NCBI GenBank assembly: GCA_947500035.1
Contig: CANMQP010000007.1
Coordinates: 186,001-250,000 of the forward strand
DNA length: 64,000 nt
DNA from: an uncultured Kiloniellaceae bacterium
GTDB lineage: Bacteria > Pseudomonadota > Alphaproteobacteria > Kiloniellales > Kiloniellaceae
Reading direction: 5' to 3'
The position numbers and the translations under genes are program-made. Below are positions 39,658 through 46,797 of the stretch, in pieces. The stretch's first letter is position 1. Each line of letters opens with the position of its first letter. The notes below the pieces were generated by a model. It was not told the DNA's origin, ran no database searches, and saw only the letters and a list, made by a program, of their open reading frames with translations.

Positions 39658-40091
39658 TGAGAAAACCTTGTTTTGGGCGGGTTTTAGGCAGGTGCGATTC
39701 GCATGAGGCAAACAGCATTCCGTACGCCGAGGAAACAAGCAAGTCGCTTGGCACAGGGATTTTCGGCGCCCCCTCGATAGCTTGTTCAGGCCTCTTTCAG
39801 AATAGAGATACCGCAAGTGTACGTTCTTGTATTGCGTCCGTACGGCACCAGATTCAAGTTACAATGAGGTGCCGACACAAAAGCAGTACTGGACTTTTAC
39901 ACTCGAAGCATGATTCAAGTTAAGATGTTGGATATAATGCGATTCGCCGCCCGGCAAACCAGATTTCATCAGACCACATTTATTGGGCAGGTACATTGTT
40001 TTTGCAGCGATTGAAATTACCACAGGCCCTCTCGGCGGTACGTAACAACGCCGGCTTTCAAGCCCGTCATGGAGATGGAACGCAGAGCGAT
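39658..40091. promoter_or_regulatory. upstream region of the PmtA-like gene with an 11-base direct repeat
   Basis: The 434-base gap between divergent genes contains GATTCAAGTTA twice in direct orientation at 39851-39861 and 39912-39922, 61 bases apart (about six helical turns). This could be a paired binding site for a regulator of the phospholipid methyltransferase gene. No gene is convincing here. Confidence 0.35.
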
Positions 40092-40739
40092 ATGAAACCG
40101 ACCCGCAGCAGGGCAAACTGGCTGTTTTTTAGGCAGTGGTTGCGCAATCCCTTTTCGATCGGCGCGGTGATGCCAAGCGGCCGGGAGTTGGCCAATGCCA
40201 TGGCAGACGCCAGTGACAGTAACTCCGGCCGCTTTGTCGTTGAGCTCGGTGGTGGAACCGGCAATATTACCCAGGCACTGCTGGACAGCGGCCTTCCCGC
40301 AGAGCAGCTGATTGTGATCGAGCGCGACCGGCGGCTTTACCGGGTTTTGGCCGCACGCTTTCCCGAGATACGCATTTTGAACATGGATGCCGTGCAGGCG
40401 CTCGAAGTGCTCGATGAAGAATGCCACGGCAAAGTCGGATCCGTTGTCTCCGGCCTGCCGCTCCTCTCGATGCCACCGGATTTCCAGGAGCAGCTGCTGG
40501 CGGAAAGCTTCAAGCTGCTGGGCAAAAACGGCGACTTTATCCAGTTCACCTACGGACCGGTCTCGCCCGTCTCTCAACGGCGGCTCGGAAAGCTCGGACT
40601 GCGCGCTCAAAAGGTATCTCGTGCCCGGCTGAACATTCCGCCCGCGTCCGTATGGCGCTTCGTCCGCATCAGCGAATGGCTCCAGGCCTCGCGCGATGCC
40701 GCGCAGCGCAAGCAAAATCGCGCTGCCAATGCGGCATAG
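40092..40739 (+). CDS. phospholipid N-methyltransferase, PmtA-like
   Basis: A 215-residue class I SAM methyltransferase. The N-terminus WLFFRQWLRNPFSIGAVMPS is the lipid-binding start of Rhodobacter-type PmtA, and FVVELGGGTGNITQALL is the SAM loop, followed by VIERDRRLYRVL. PmtA methylates phosphatidylethanolamine towards phosphatidylcholine. ATG 40092 (MKPTRSRANW) is chosen; the frame is open back to 39996 without conserved sequence. It is the last clearly core gene before the accessory region. Confidence 0.85.
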   Translation: MKPTRSRANWLFFRQWLRNPFSIGAVMPSGRELANAMADASDSNSGRFVVELGGGTGNITQALLDSGLPAEQLIVIERDRRLYRVLAARFPEIRILNMDAVQALEVLDEECHGKVGSVVSGLPLLSMPPDFQEQLLAESFKLLGKNGDFIQFTYGPVSPVSQRRLGKLGLRAQKVSRARLNIPPASVWRFVRISEWLQASRDAAQRKQNRAANAA

Positions 40740-41058
40740 TCGAACCACGAAACATCCGCCACGGCGGCTTGCTTCATAACGCCGCGTCCGACTGCCGTTC
40801 AGCGCCGTAGTCTGCAGGCGAAACCAATGGCCTCCCCGAAAGCGCTGCTGAAGCACCTGCGGCTGTTTTAGCCAACCTGTTCAGCCATTCTATTGACCGG
40901 TCTATCCGACTCGCCGGCATTCGAGCCGCGCGAACAAGCCGCAGTTCCTTGACCGGATCCATCGGGCGACGGCCAAAGGACTGCCGAACACGCTCGGCGA
41001 AACCTGGCCGGCTCGAAAGTTTGTCAGGCGTAGCGAGTTGGCTTGGCGTTGAAAAGCG
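40740..41058. other. junction between core and accessory regions
   Basis: About 320 GC-rich bases after the PmtA-like gene. I see no tRNA gene, no clear attachment repeat and no convincing gene; short frames here are unlike proteins. It is the probable left boundary zone of the accessory region. Confidence 0.35.
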
Positions 41059-41391
41059 CTAGGCGTTGAGAGTCTGGCCGCACGGCTGCTCGGGCTGAAC
41101 CGAAATCTGGTCTTTGTCGGTGGCCACGATGGAGCGCGGGGCGTTGTTCACGCGGTCCCAATGGGCATGGGTGACACCTTGCGCGATGAGGGCTGCTTTG
41201 ACTTCCCGCCAAATCTCCGGCGTGACCTGTCCATTGCCGCCGATCAACTCGGCCCAGTCCCCGCGCCGGTTTACCGTGCAGGAAAAATCATATTCATCAC
41301 CATGTCCGGAAAATTTCCGGCCCGCTCTGATAACCCCGGTCACCCACTCAATCTCTGCTGCCATCGTCTTCTCTGCGTCTCTCGAATTCAT
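41059..41391 (-). CDS. hypothetical protein of the mobilisation region
   Basis: A 110-residue soluble protein, acidic and Trp-rich (EIEWVTGVIRAGRKFSGHGDEYDF, GDWAELIGGNGQVTPEIWREV). No signal peptide and no recognised domain. It faces away from the mob operon that starts 195 bases further on, so it is divergent from it, and shares the mobile-element context. Function unknown. Confidence 0.6.
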   Translation of the reverse strand: MNSRDAEKTMAAEIEWVTGVIRAGRKFSGHGDEYDFSCTVNRRGDWAELIGGNGQVTPEIWREVKAALIAQGVTHAHWDRVNNAPRSIVATDKDQISVQPEQPCGQTLNA

Positions 41392-41531
41392 GCCCCGACG
41401 AACCGGCCTGCGGCGGATCTGGGGCGGCGTTTGGATGAGCAGTCAGTTTGCGTGGGGGAGATTAACCAAGGCTTTCGTCAGCGGTGGCAAACTTGTGTCA
41501 AAACGGCATGAAAAGTTGCTCCGCACAGGGA

Positions 41532-41577
41532 GCCAGCAACCGCTATTCGTGCGAAGCGGCTGGCACTGCATTTTTTT
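41532..41577. other. imperfect stem-loop with T run before the mob operon
   Basis: GCCAG-CCGCT pairs with AGCGG-CTGGC (41532-41564) and a run of seven T follows at 41571. It lies directly upstream of the small ORF/MobC/relaxase operon. It could be an intrinsic terminator or attenuator, or part of the transfer origin, which usually sits next to relaxase genes and contains inverted repeats. A nick-site match was not recognised. Confidence 0.4.
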
Positions 41578-41585
41578 GACGGGAG

Positions 41586-41813
41586 TTGCGCCCTAAGCGC
41601 CTGGAATTGAATGGTGCGCCTGAGCCAACAGACCTAGAACCCATTCTTGAGGTTTTGGAGGAATGGGGTGAGCAGCTCAAGCACGTTGATATTGCCGCAG
41701 TTTTAGAATCTGGAGATAAGTCTGAACCGGAATCGAGCGAGAGCGAACTTGATCCACCCGAGTCTGAGCCTTCAGCAGCCACCTCTGGCCCTGAACCCGG
41801 AGGGCCGGCGTAA
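41586..41813 (+). CDS. small acidic protein at the head of the mob operon
   Basis: A 75-residue acidic protein (many Glu, Ser, Pro), LEVLEEWGEQLKHVDIAAVLES and then a Ser/Glu-rich tail. It starts with TTG. The stop TAA overlaps the ATG of the MobC-like gene (TAATG), so it is translationally coupled to it. Function unknown; an accessory part of the relaxosome is possible. Confidence 0.5.
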   Translation: MRPKRLELNGAPEPTDLEPILEVLEEWGEQLKHVDIAAVLESGDKSEPESSESELDPPESEPSAATSGPEPGGPA

Positions 41814-42268
41814 TGATCAACGAAAAGAAAAGCGTTTTGCGGGACTCGTTTGGAGCCGCTGCCGCAGGTGGCGTGCGAGCGACACAGACCGAGCCGCGAA
41901 AGAAGAATGACCGGCCTGTCTATGTAAGCTTGCGGGTGACACCGGAAGAAAAGGCCCGATTGCAACGCGACGCCGCAGGATTGTCGATCAGCGCCTATGT
42001 GCGGGACCGGCTATTTGGTGCTGCTGTCTGCTCCAGAATGACAAAGGGCAAGTTTCCGGTGAAGGACCACGAAGCACTGGCCAAGGTGCTCCGGGCCCTG
42101 GGTCGCTCTGGGACAGCTCAGAACTACCAACTGCTGTCCCTGGCAGTTGCGGATGGCACGCTCATTTTAGACGAAGAAAGCAACCTCGCCCTTCGCCAGG
42201 TCTGCGCTGACATCGCTGCCATCCGGCGCGATCTGATTACGGCCCTCGGTCTGAAAGCGGGGCCGTAA
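41813..42268 (+). CDS. MobC-like relaxosome accessory protein
   Basis: A 151-residue protein with a ribbon-helix-helix-like segment at about residues 36-70 (PVYVSLRVTPEEKARLQRD, LSISAYVRDRLFG), the pattern of plasmid MobC proteins that bind the transfer origin and help the relaxase. The C-terminal helix LRQVCADIAAIRRDLITALG is typical of the group. The stop overlaps the relaxase ATG by TAATG. Confidence 0.75.
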   Translation: MINEKKSVLRDSFGAAAAGGVRATQTEPRKKNDRPVYVSLRVTPEEKARLQRDAAGLSISAYVRDRLFGAAVCSRMTKGKFPVKDHEALAKVLRALGRSGTAQNYQLLSLAVADGTLILDEESNLALRQVCADIAAIRRDLITALGLKAGP

Positions 42269-43650
42269 TGATCTTTGTCGGCAATCAGCGCGGCGGCGGG
42301 CGTGATCTGGCCCGGCATCTGATGAAAGACGAGAACGAGCGCGTTGTCGTGCATGAGGTTCGGGGCTTTGCCTCCAGCGACCTTGACGGCGCATTTCAGG
42401 AATCCTACGCCATCAGCCGGGGTACACGCTGCAAACAGCATCTTTACTCGCTGAGCCTAAACCCGCCGATGGAGGCCGATCCTTCGCCTGAACTCTTGAT
42501 CGCCACAGTGAATCGGGCTGAAGAGCGCCTCGGTCTCTCCGACCAACCCCGAGCCATCGTCTTTCATGAAAAGCGCGGCATGGATGGAAAAATCCGCCGC
42601 CACGCTCATGCTGTGTGGTGCCGGATCGACACCGATAGGATGCGGGCGGTGCAGATGTCCTATGATCGTCCCAAGCTGCAAAGCTTAAGCCGGGAACTCT
42701 ATATCGAACATGGCTGGACCATGCCACGCGGCTTCGTGCACGCGAAAGAGAGCAATCCGCGCAACTACTCTCTGGCCGAATGGCAGCAAGCCAAACGCGC
42801 CAAAAAGCACCCGGCTGAGCTTAAAGGTGTGTTTCAGGACTGTTGGGCGATCTCGGACTCACAAGTAAGTTTCGCCAATGCCTTGAAAGAGCATGGCTAC
42901 ATTCTGGCCCGTGGCGACCGCCGCGGCGTGGTCGCGGTCGATCATAAGGGCGAGGCCTACTCAATCCGCCAGTATGTTGGGATTCCGCCCAAACAGGTGC
43001 GCGGACGGATCGAAGACATGGACAGCCTGCCGGACAGGGCCATGGCGCACTACAAGGCGGCTAAGATCGTTACCGACCGATTGCGCGAGCTACAGGCTGA
43101 GCAAAACCGCCTGGCTATTAAGAAACTGCGGTGTATGTCCGATGAGCGCCGCCGCAAGCAAATAGCCCAGCGTGACTACGCACTGCGTATGCTGGAGCGC
43201 CAGAAGGTCCGGCAAGAAACGGAAAATCAGCAAAGGCAAACGCTGATCAAAACAGGCTGGCGTGGCCTGCTCCAGCGGATCACGGGTAAACGCCGAAAGA
43301 TCGAAGCGGAAAACCGCGACGCTGCCAACGCAGCAAGGCAGCGAGATACCGCCGAACGCACTGCATTGGCCGCATTGCAACGGGACGCCCGGCAAGAGCT
43401 GTTGAAACGGGCAAAAGCGGAAAATGTCTCCCACAAAGCCGTGCTCAAGGAGTTGCGCGAAGATTCTCGGCAGATAGAAGCACCCAAACCGGCGCTTCCC
43501 AACCCGGCCCACGAAAAAGCTCGCGCCGCCTATGTTGAGGAGCAAAAGCGCGAAACCTCAAAGATCAGGAAGTGGCGAACGCCCACAGCAGAACGAAAGA
43601 AGCGCCGCAGATCGAGGCGGGACCGCGACGGGCCCTCCACAGGACGCTGA
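42268..43650 (+). CDS. relaxase/mobilisation nuclease
   Basis: A 460-residue relaxase. The N-terminal nuclease domain has the HUH-like histidines His100 (in AIVFHEKRG), His112 and His114 (in RRHAHAVW), which bind the metal during nicking at the transfer origin; a catalytic Tyr is expected near the N-terminus (candidates at Tyr47 and Tyr60). The C-terminal half is a long Lys/Arg/Glu-rich helical region. No type IV secretion genes are in the window, so the element would be mobilisable rather than self-transmissible. Confidence 0.85.
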   Translation: MIFVGNQRGGGRDLARHLMKDENERVVVHEVRGFASSDLDGAFQESYAISRGTRCKQHLYSLSLNPPMEADPSPELLIATVNRAEERLGLSDQPRAIVFHEKRGMDGKIRRHAHAVWCRIDTDRMRAVQMSYDRPKLQSLSRELYIEHGWTMPRGFVHAKESNPRNYSLAEWQQAKRAKKHPAELKGVFQDCWAISDSQVSFANALKEHGYILARGDRRGVVAVDHKGEAYSIRQYVGIPPKQVRGRIEDMDSLPDRAMAHYKAAKIVTDRLRELQAEQNRLAIKKLRCMSDERRRKQIAQRDYALRMLERQKVRQETENQQRQTLIKTGWRGLLQRITGKRRKIEAENRDAANAARQRDTAERTALAALQRDARQELLKRAKAENVSHKAVLKELREDSRQIEAPKPALPNPAHEKARAAYVEEQKRETSKIRKWRTPTAERKKRRRSRRDRDGPSTGR

Positions 43651-43682
43651 TATCTCTCTGCAGGGGATAGCTTTTGGCGCAA

Positions 43683-44180
43683 TCATACACAGCGATAGAT
43701 CAGGTTGATTCCAGCGATGTTCGTCTCGGAGTAATCGGCGGAGAGGTCGCGGGCGATGGCGTCATAATCGAGATAGAATTGCAGGCTTTCGGGGATTTCG
43801 CCGAACAGGCCTTCCTCCACGAAATGCACAGAGAGTTCTCTCAGACTGTTCAGTTCATAGAGGTCAATGTCGGGATCGTCCGCCGCTTGCTCATGGGAAT
43901 AGCCGCATTCATCCACCGCGACGATATAGCGGATTTTATCATCATCACTCCAGCTTTCAGCAGCATCAAGAAAGGCTGCGAAGCTGGCTTGAGACAAATA
44001 CCAAGCCTTAGCTAGTGCGGCGTCTATGTCCTCGCCGTCAATGAACTGGATTTCAAATTCTTCGACGGGTTCGCCGTGATCGTTTCGAAGCCTTCGGGAC
44101 TCGGCGTTGAATTCATCGGCGGATTCAAAATAGAACCCGCAAGCCGATAGGTCGTAGGGTTGTGCGTATAGTTGGGTCAT
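43683..44180 (-). CDS. antirestriction protein ArdA
   Basis: A 165-residue very acidic protein, the ArdA family, which mimics bent DNA and inhibits type I restriction enzymes so that incoming DNA survives. Conserved parts include FEIQFIDGEDIDAALAKAW, ELSVHFVEEGLFGEIPESL and DYDAIARDLSADYSE. It is convergent with the relaxase operon. It fits a conjugative or mobilisable element. Confidence 0.92.
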   Translation of the reverse strand: MTQLYAQPYDLSACGFYFESADEFNAESRRLRNDHGEPVEEFEIQFIDGEDIDAALAKAWYLSQASFAAFLDAAESWSDDDKIRYIVAVDECGYSHEQAADDPDIDLYELNSLRELSVHFVEEGLFGEIPESLQFYLDYDAIARDLSADYSETNIAGINLIYRCV

Positions 44181-44940
44181 TGCTGCCTCTCTTGGTTTAG
44201 GGTTTCGACAGCGGAGAAACCTTCACTCCTCCGCGCATGAACCCTTGCCAAGCGGCGAGCGCCCTGAATCCAACAACAAAAAAGCCGGCGCCGATTTCTC
44301 GGCGCCGACCTTCAAGGGCGTTCGTTCAAGTTCCGGGGATTGTGAAGAGACCGGAATGTTAGCTCTGCCCGCCTGCTTTGCCGGCGCTGGCAGCGCTTAT
44401 GTTTCGAAGCTCTTCACCATCTCCGGGTTTTGAAGCAAGCTTGAATCTTGGGTTTCGAGCGCGTCAAAACGCGCGAAAAAGTGTGGCGGGCAGGGTGGCC
44501 GCCTCAATACTCTGTTACGTTATGAGATGTTAGCTGTCCGGAACGAGTCAGCCGACATTTCGTATAAATTTATCGGCCTCACCAGGATGTACCTCGCGTT
44601 AGTGCAGTAGCAACTGACCTGGTCCCCAAGCGACGGAAGGAGCAATGGGATCACCAATGATCTATACGAGAATTCTTAGGCGTGAAGCGGGCTTTCAATG
44701 CTGTTTCGGAAGTCTTCAGTTCGCGGATAAAGGTGGACGTTAGAACGGATACCGGTTTGTCGGGATTTCTTTAAGTAGCCGCAGAGATCAGGTTTTGCTT
44801 TGATCAACAATGCCTTTGCGGCAGTGGAATCCATGCCTCAATACTTAATGGGCGAAGCCTTGCGCCAAATCGGGTCAGCCGCGTGCTGCAGATCTTTGAC
44901 AAGGGTTTTTAGTGGCTTCCAGGCCTAAGTCGCTTAAACG
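44181..44940. other. long gap with no clear gene
   Basis: Upstream of ardA lies 760 bases without a convincing conserved gene. It holds a strong minus-strand terminator (44274-44306), a GCGCGT/ACGCGC hairpin at about 44459-44474, and two small minus-strand frames: 36 residues at 44397-44507 (TTG start, ends KSFET) just before that terminator, and 52 residues at 44676-44834 (starts MDSTAAKALLIKAKPD). Either could be a small protein or chance; the region may also encode a small RNA. Confidence 0.4.
44274..44306 (-). terminator. strong intrinsic terminator, minus strand
   Basis: GGCGCCGA/TCGGCGCC with a four-base loop is followed on the minus strand by CGGCTTTTTTG. It ends a transcript coming from the unannotated region above 44306; no recognised gene feeds into it. 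Confidence 0.7.
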
Positions 44941-45309
44941 TCAGTCAGGTTTTTCTTTCTGCGGCTTCTTCGATGCAACTTTTGCCACTGCTTCAATCAT
45001 TTGAGCAATTGCTTTTGCACCTTCTGGCGTCTCATCCCAGAGCTCCCTCATACTGGACTGAACCTTCGCCCAAGACAGGTCTTCCCTCGCGACAGGAATG
45101 ATTGCACGCGGTAACGCTACCCCCAATACCTTGCAGATTTGCACGACATTGAAACTGAAAGTCTTGAACTGACCTGCACAGATCCTGCCAGCCTGGCTTT
45201 GATGAACGCCAGAAATTCGGCTGATTTCTGCATTTGTGAGCTTTGAAAGCCTATGCTTGTTGGCGAGGTCACGTTTTACGTCACTTAATTGCTTGATTGT
45301 CGGCTTCAT
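44941..45309 (-). CDS. XRE/Cro-like helix-turn-helix protein
   Basis: A 122-residue DNA-binding protein: LTNAEISRISGVHQSQAGRICAG-type helix-turn-helix (residues about 22-46) followed by an alanine-rich helix and a Lys-rich tail. ATG 45309 (MKPTIKQLSD) is chosen; the frame is open further back, into the divergent NADAR gene. The two divergent starts are 38 bases apart, so it may control the NADAR gene as well as itself. Confidence 0.75.
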   Translation of the reverse strand: MKPTIKQLSDVKRDLANKHRLSKLTNAEISRISGVHQSQAGRICAGQFKTFSFNVVQICKVLGVALPRAIIPVAREDLSWAKVQSSMRELWDETPEGAKAIAQMIEAVAKVASKKPQKEKPD

Positions 45310-45347
45310 GCAAATTAGCATTACAATAAGCATGTGAATTTGCAAAG

Positions 45348-45848
45348 TTGAAAAATATGAAAGAGATCCGGTTTTATCGAGCCAGCGAAAAGCCATACGG
45401 GGTATTCAGCAATCTCTACAAACGCGAGATCGATTTCGAAGGCGAGGTCTTTGCTACTAGCGAGCATGCCTACCAAGCTGGAAAAGCGAGGAAACCTTTG
45501 GTGAAGAAGTGGCTCATGGATGCTCCATCGCCGTCGCTATTGGCAATGGCCGCCCACGGGCTCTACTACTGGGACGTGGCACCAGGATGGTCAAAGAACA
45601 AATTTGATCGCATGCGGGCGGTGCTCCGTGCCAAGTTCACTCAGCATGAAGATCTAAAGGAAACGCTACTCGGGACAGGTGATGCGCGTCTGGTAGAGAG
45701 CGCGACCGTGGATAACCCCGTCAATCGCCTATGGGGAGAAGTTAATGGTGTTGGAAAAAACACTCTTGGCATCATGCTAATGGAGCTGAGAACCGAGCTT
45801 CTTCGCAAGGAACACGAAGGCGAAGAGAAGCTCCACGCCGCGGAGTGA
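45348..45848 (+). CDS. NADAR domain protein
   Basis: A 166-residue NADAR-fold protein (RFYRASEKPYGVFSNLYKREI, ATSEHAYQAGKA, VNRLWGEVNGVGKNTLGIMLMELR). The family is linked to NAD and ADP-ribose derivatives; characterised members remove ADP-ribose from modified bases, and the fold recurs in phage conflict systems. It is convergent with the five-gene PfkB-to-PRTase operon, ending four bases before it. The start could be ATG 45348 or 45357. Confidence 0.85.
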   Translation: MKNMKEIRFYRASEKPYGVFSNLYKREIDFEGEVFATSEHAYQAGKARKPLVKKWLMDAPSPSLLAMAAHGLYYWDVAPGWSKNKFDRMRAVLRAKFTQHEDLKETLLGTGDARLVESATVDNPVNRLWGEVNGVGKNTLGIMLMELRTELLRKEHEGEEKLHAAE

Positions 45849-45852
45849 ATGT

Positions 45853-46797
45853 TCAGGCAAGTATTTGGCGTGCGTATTCTGCACCGTGCTCCTTGAAGAG
45901 ACCCCTTGCGCCTGCATATGCGCAATTTTCTGCAGCCAAGCGCTGACCAGCAATAATACCATCTGCAAGAGCTTCACCGGCAAGCTCACAAGTGCTCTGG
46001 TGATGTGTTAACAGCCAGTCTATCAAACCGACGCTTACCATATCGCCAGAACCGCAAGTGTCTTTGACAACACTGGCGGGCTTTGAGGCGAACCACCTGG
46101 TCCATGAACGATCTCGCACCTCGAGACCAGCGGCACTGTGAGTGACAATGCGAATGCAGTCGAAGTTACTTTGAGACAAGCGCTCACCCAAACGATCAAC
46201 CGAATACTTTAGGATCGAAGTGCTCTCGATCGCTTGATCAAAAAGACTATCCTCTTCGATTGCAGAGGGCTCAAAATACACAACCGCACCTGCTTCGTGC
46301 GCTGTACGCATCGCGTCCAATACGCTTTCTGACAGTCTATCCGCATAAAAGAATCGACATTGCGTAATGGCTGGAACGGCTGACTCTAGTTCAAGCTGGT
46401 TAATGGTCTGATAGCCCGGATGTTTGGAGTTTGTCTCATGGCAAATGGAGTTGAAATCGTGTTTGCCGAGCAAGGTATCAAGCAAATGGTTCAACATCGG
46501 TGATCGCAGATTTGGCCTGCGGTTGATGTAGTCCGTGATCGCACCTGCTTCTGCAAATTCGTATATTAATCGTTCGGCAACTTGATCATCCCCAAGCGCA
46601 AGAACTGGCGCAACACATCGTTGCAGCATCGCCAGTGAAACGAGGACGTTGCCGCATGAGCCTCCGAGAGCTTCGTCGCCTAACGTCCCGTCCTCAAAAA
46701 TCCGATCAAGTACCGTAAAGCCTGTCCCGGCTACGTCGATACGCGTATGTGGTTGGGCTTCGAAAGGATGCATGTTCATGTTATGTACCAATTTCAA
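45853..46797 (-). CDS. PfkB family sugar kinase
   Basis: A 314-residue ribokinase-fold kinase. The second PfkB signature is DTCGSGD (residues 246-252), where Asp252 would be the catalytic base; GGSCGNVLVSLAML is the first signature. It phosphorylates a sugar, nucleoside or related alcohol. It is the last gene of the five-gene operon and overlaps the SIS-HAD gene by 17 bases. An in-frame ATG seven codons later is an alternative start. Confidence 0.88.
   Translation of the reverse strand: MKLVHNMNMHPFEAQPHTRIDVAGTGFTVLDRIFEDGTLGDEALGGSCGNVLVSLAMLQRCVAPVLALGDDQVAERLIYEFAEAGAITDYINRRPNLRSPMLNHLLDTLLGKHDFNSICHETNSKHPGYQTINQLELESAVPAITQCRFFYADRLSESVLDAMRTAHEAGAVVYFEPSAIEEDSLFDQAIESTSILKYSVDRLGERLSQSNFDCIRIVTHSAAGLEVRDRSWTRWFASKPASVVKDTCGSGDMVSVGLIDWLLTHHQSTCELAGEALADGIIAGQRLAAENCAYAGARGLFKEHGAEYARQILA

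Noticed and set aside
40740-41058. Possible tRNA or attachment site at the left boundary
   Set aside because: I looked for the conserved T-loop and paired repeats and found none by eye.
44245-44433. 62-residue plus-strand frame above ardA
   Set aside because: It runs through the terminator hairpin and has no ribosome site.
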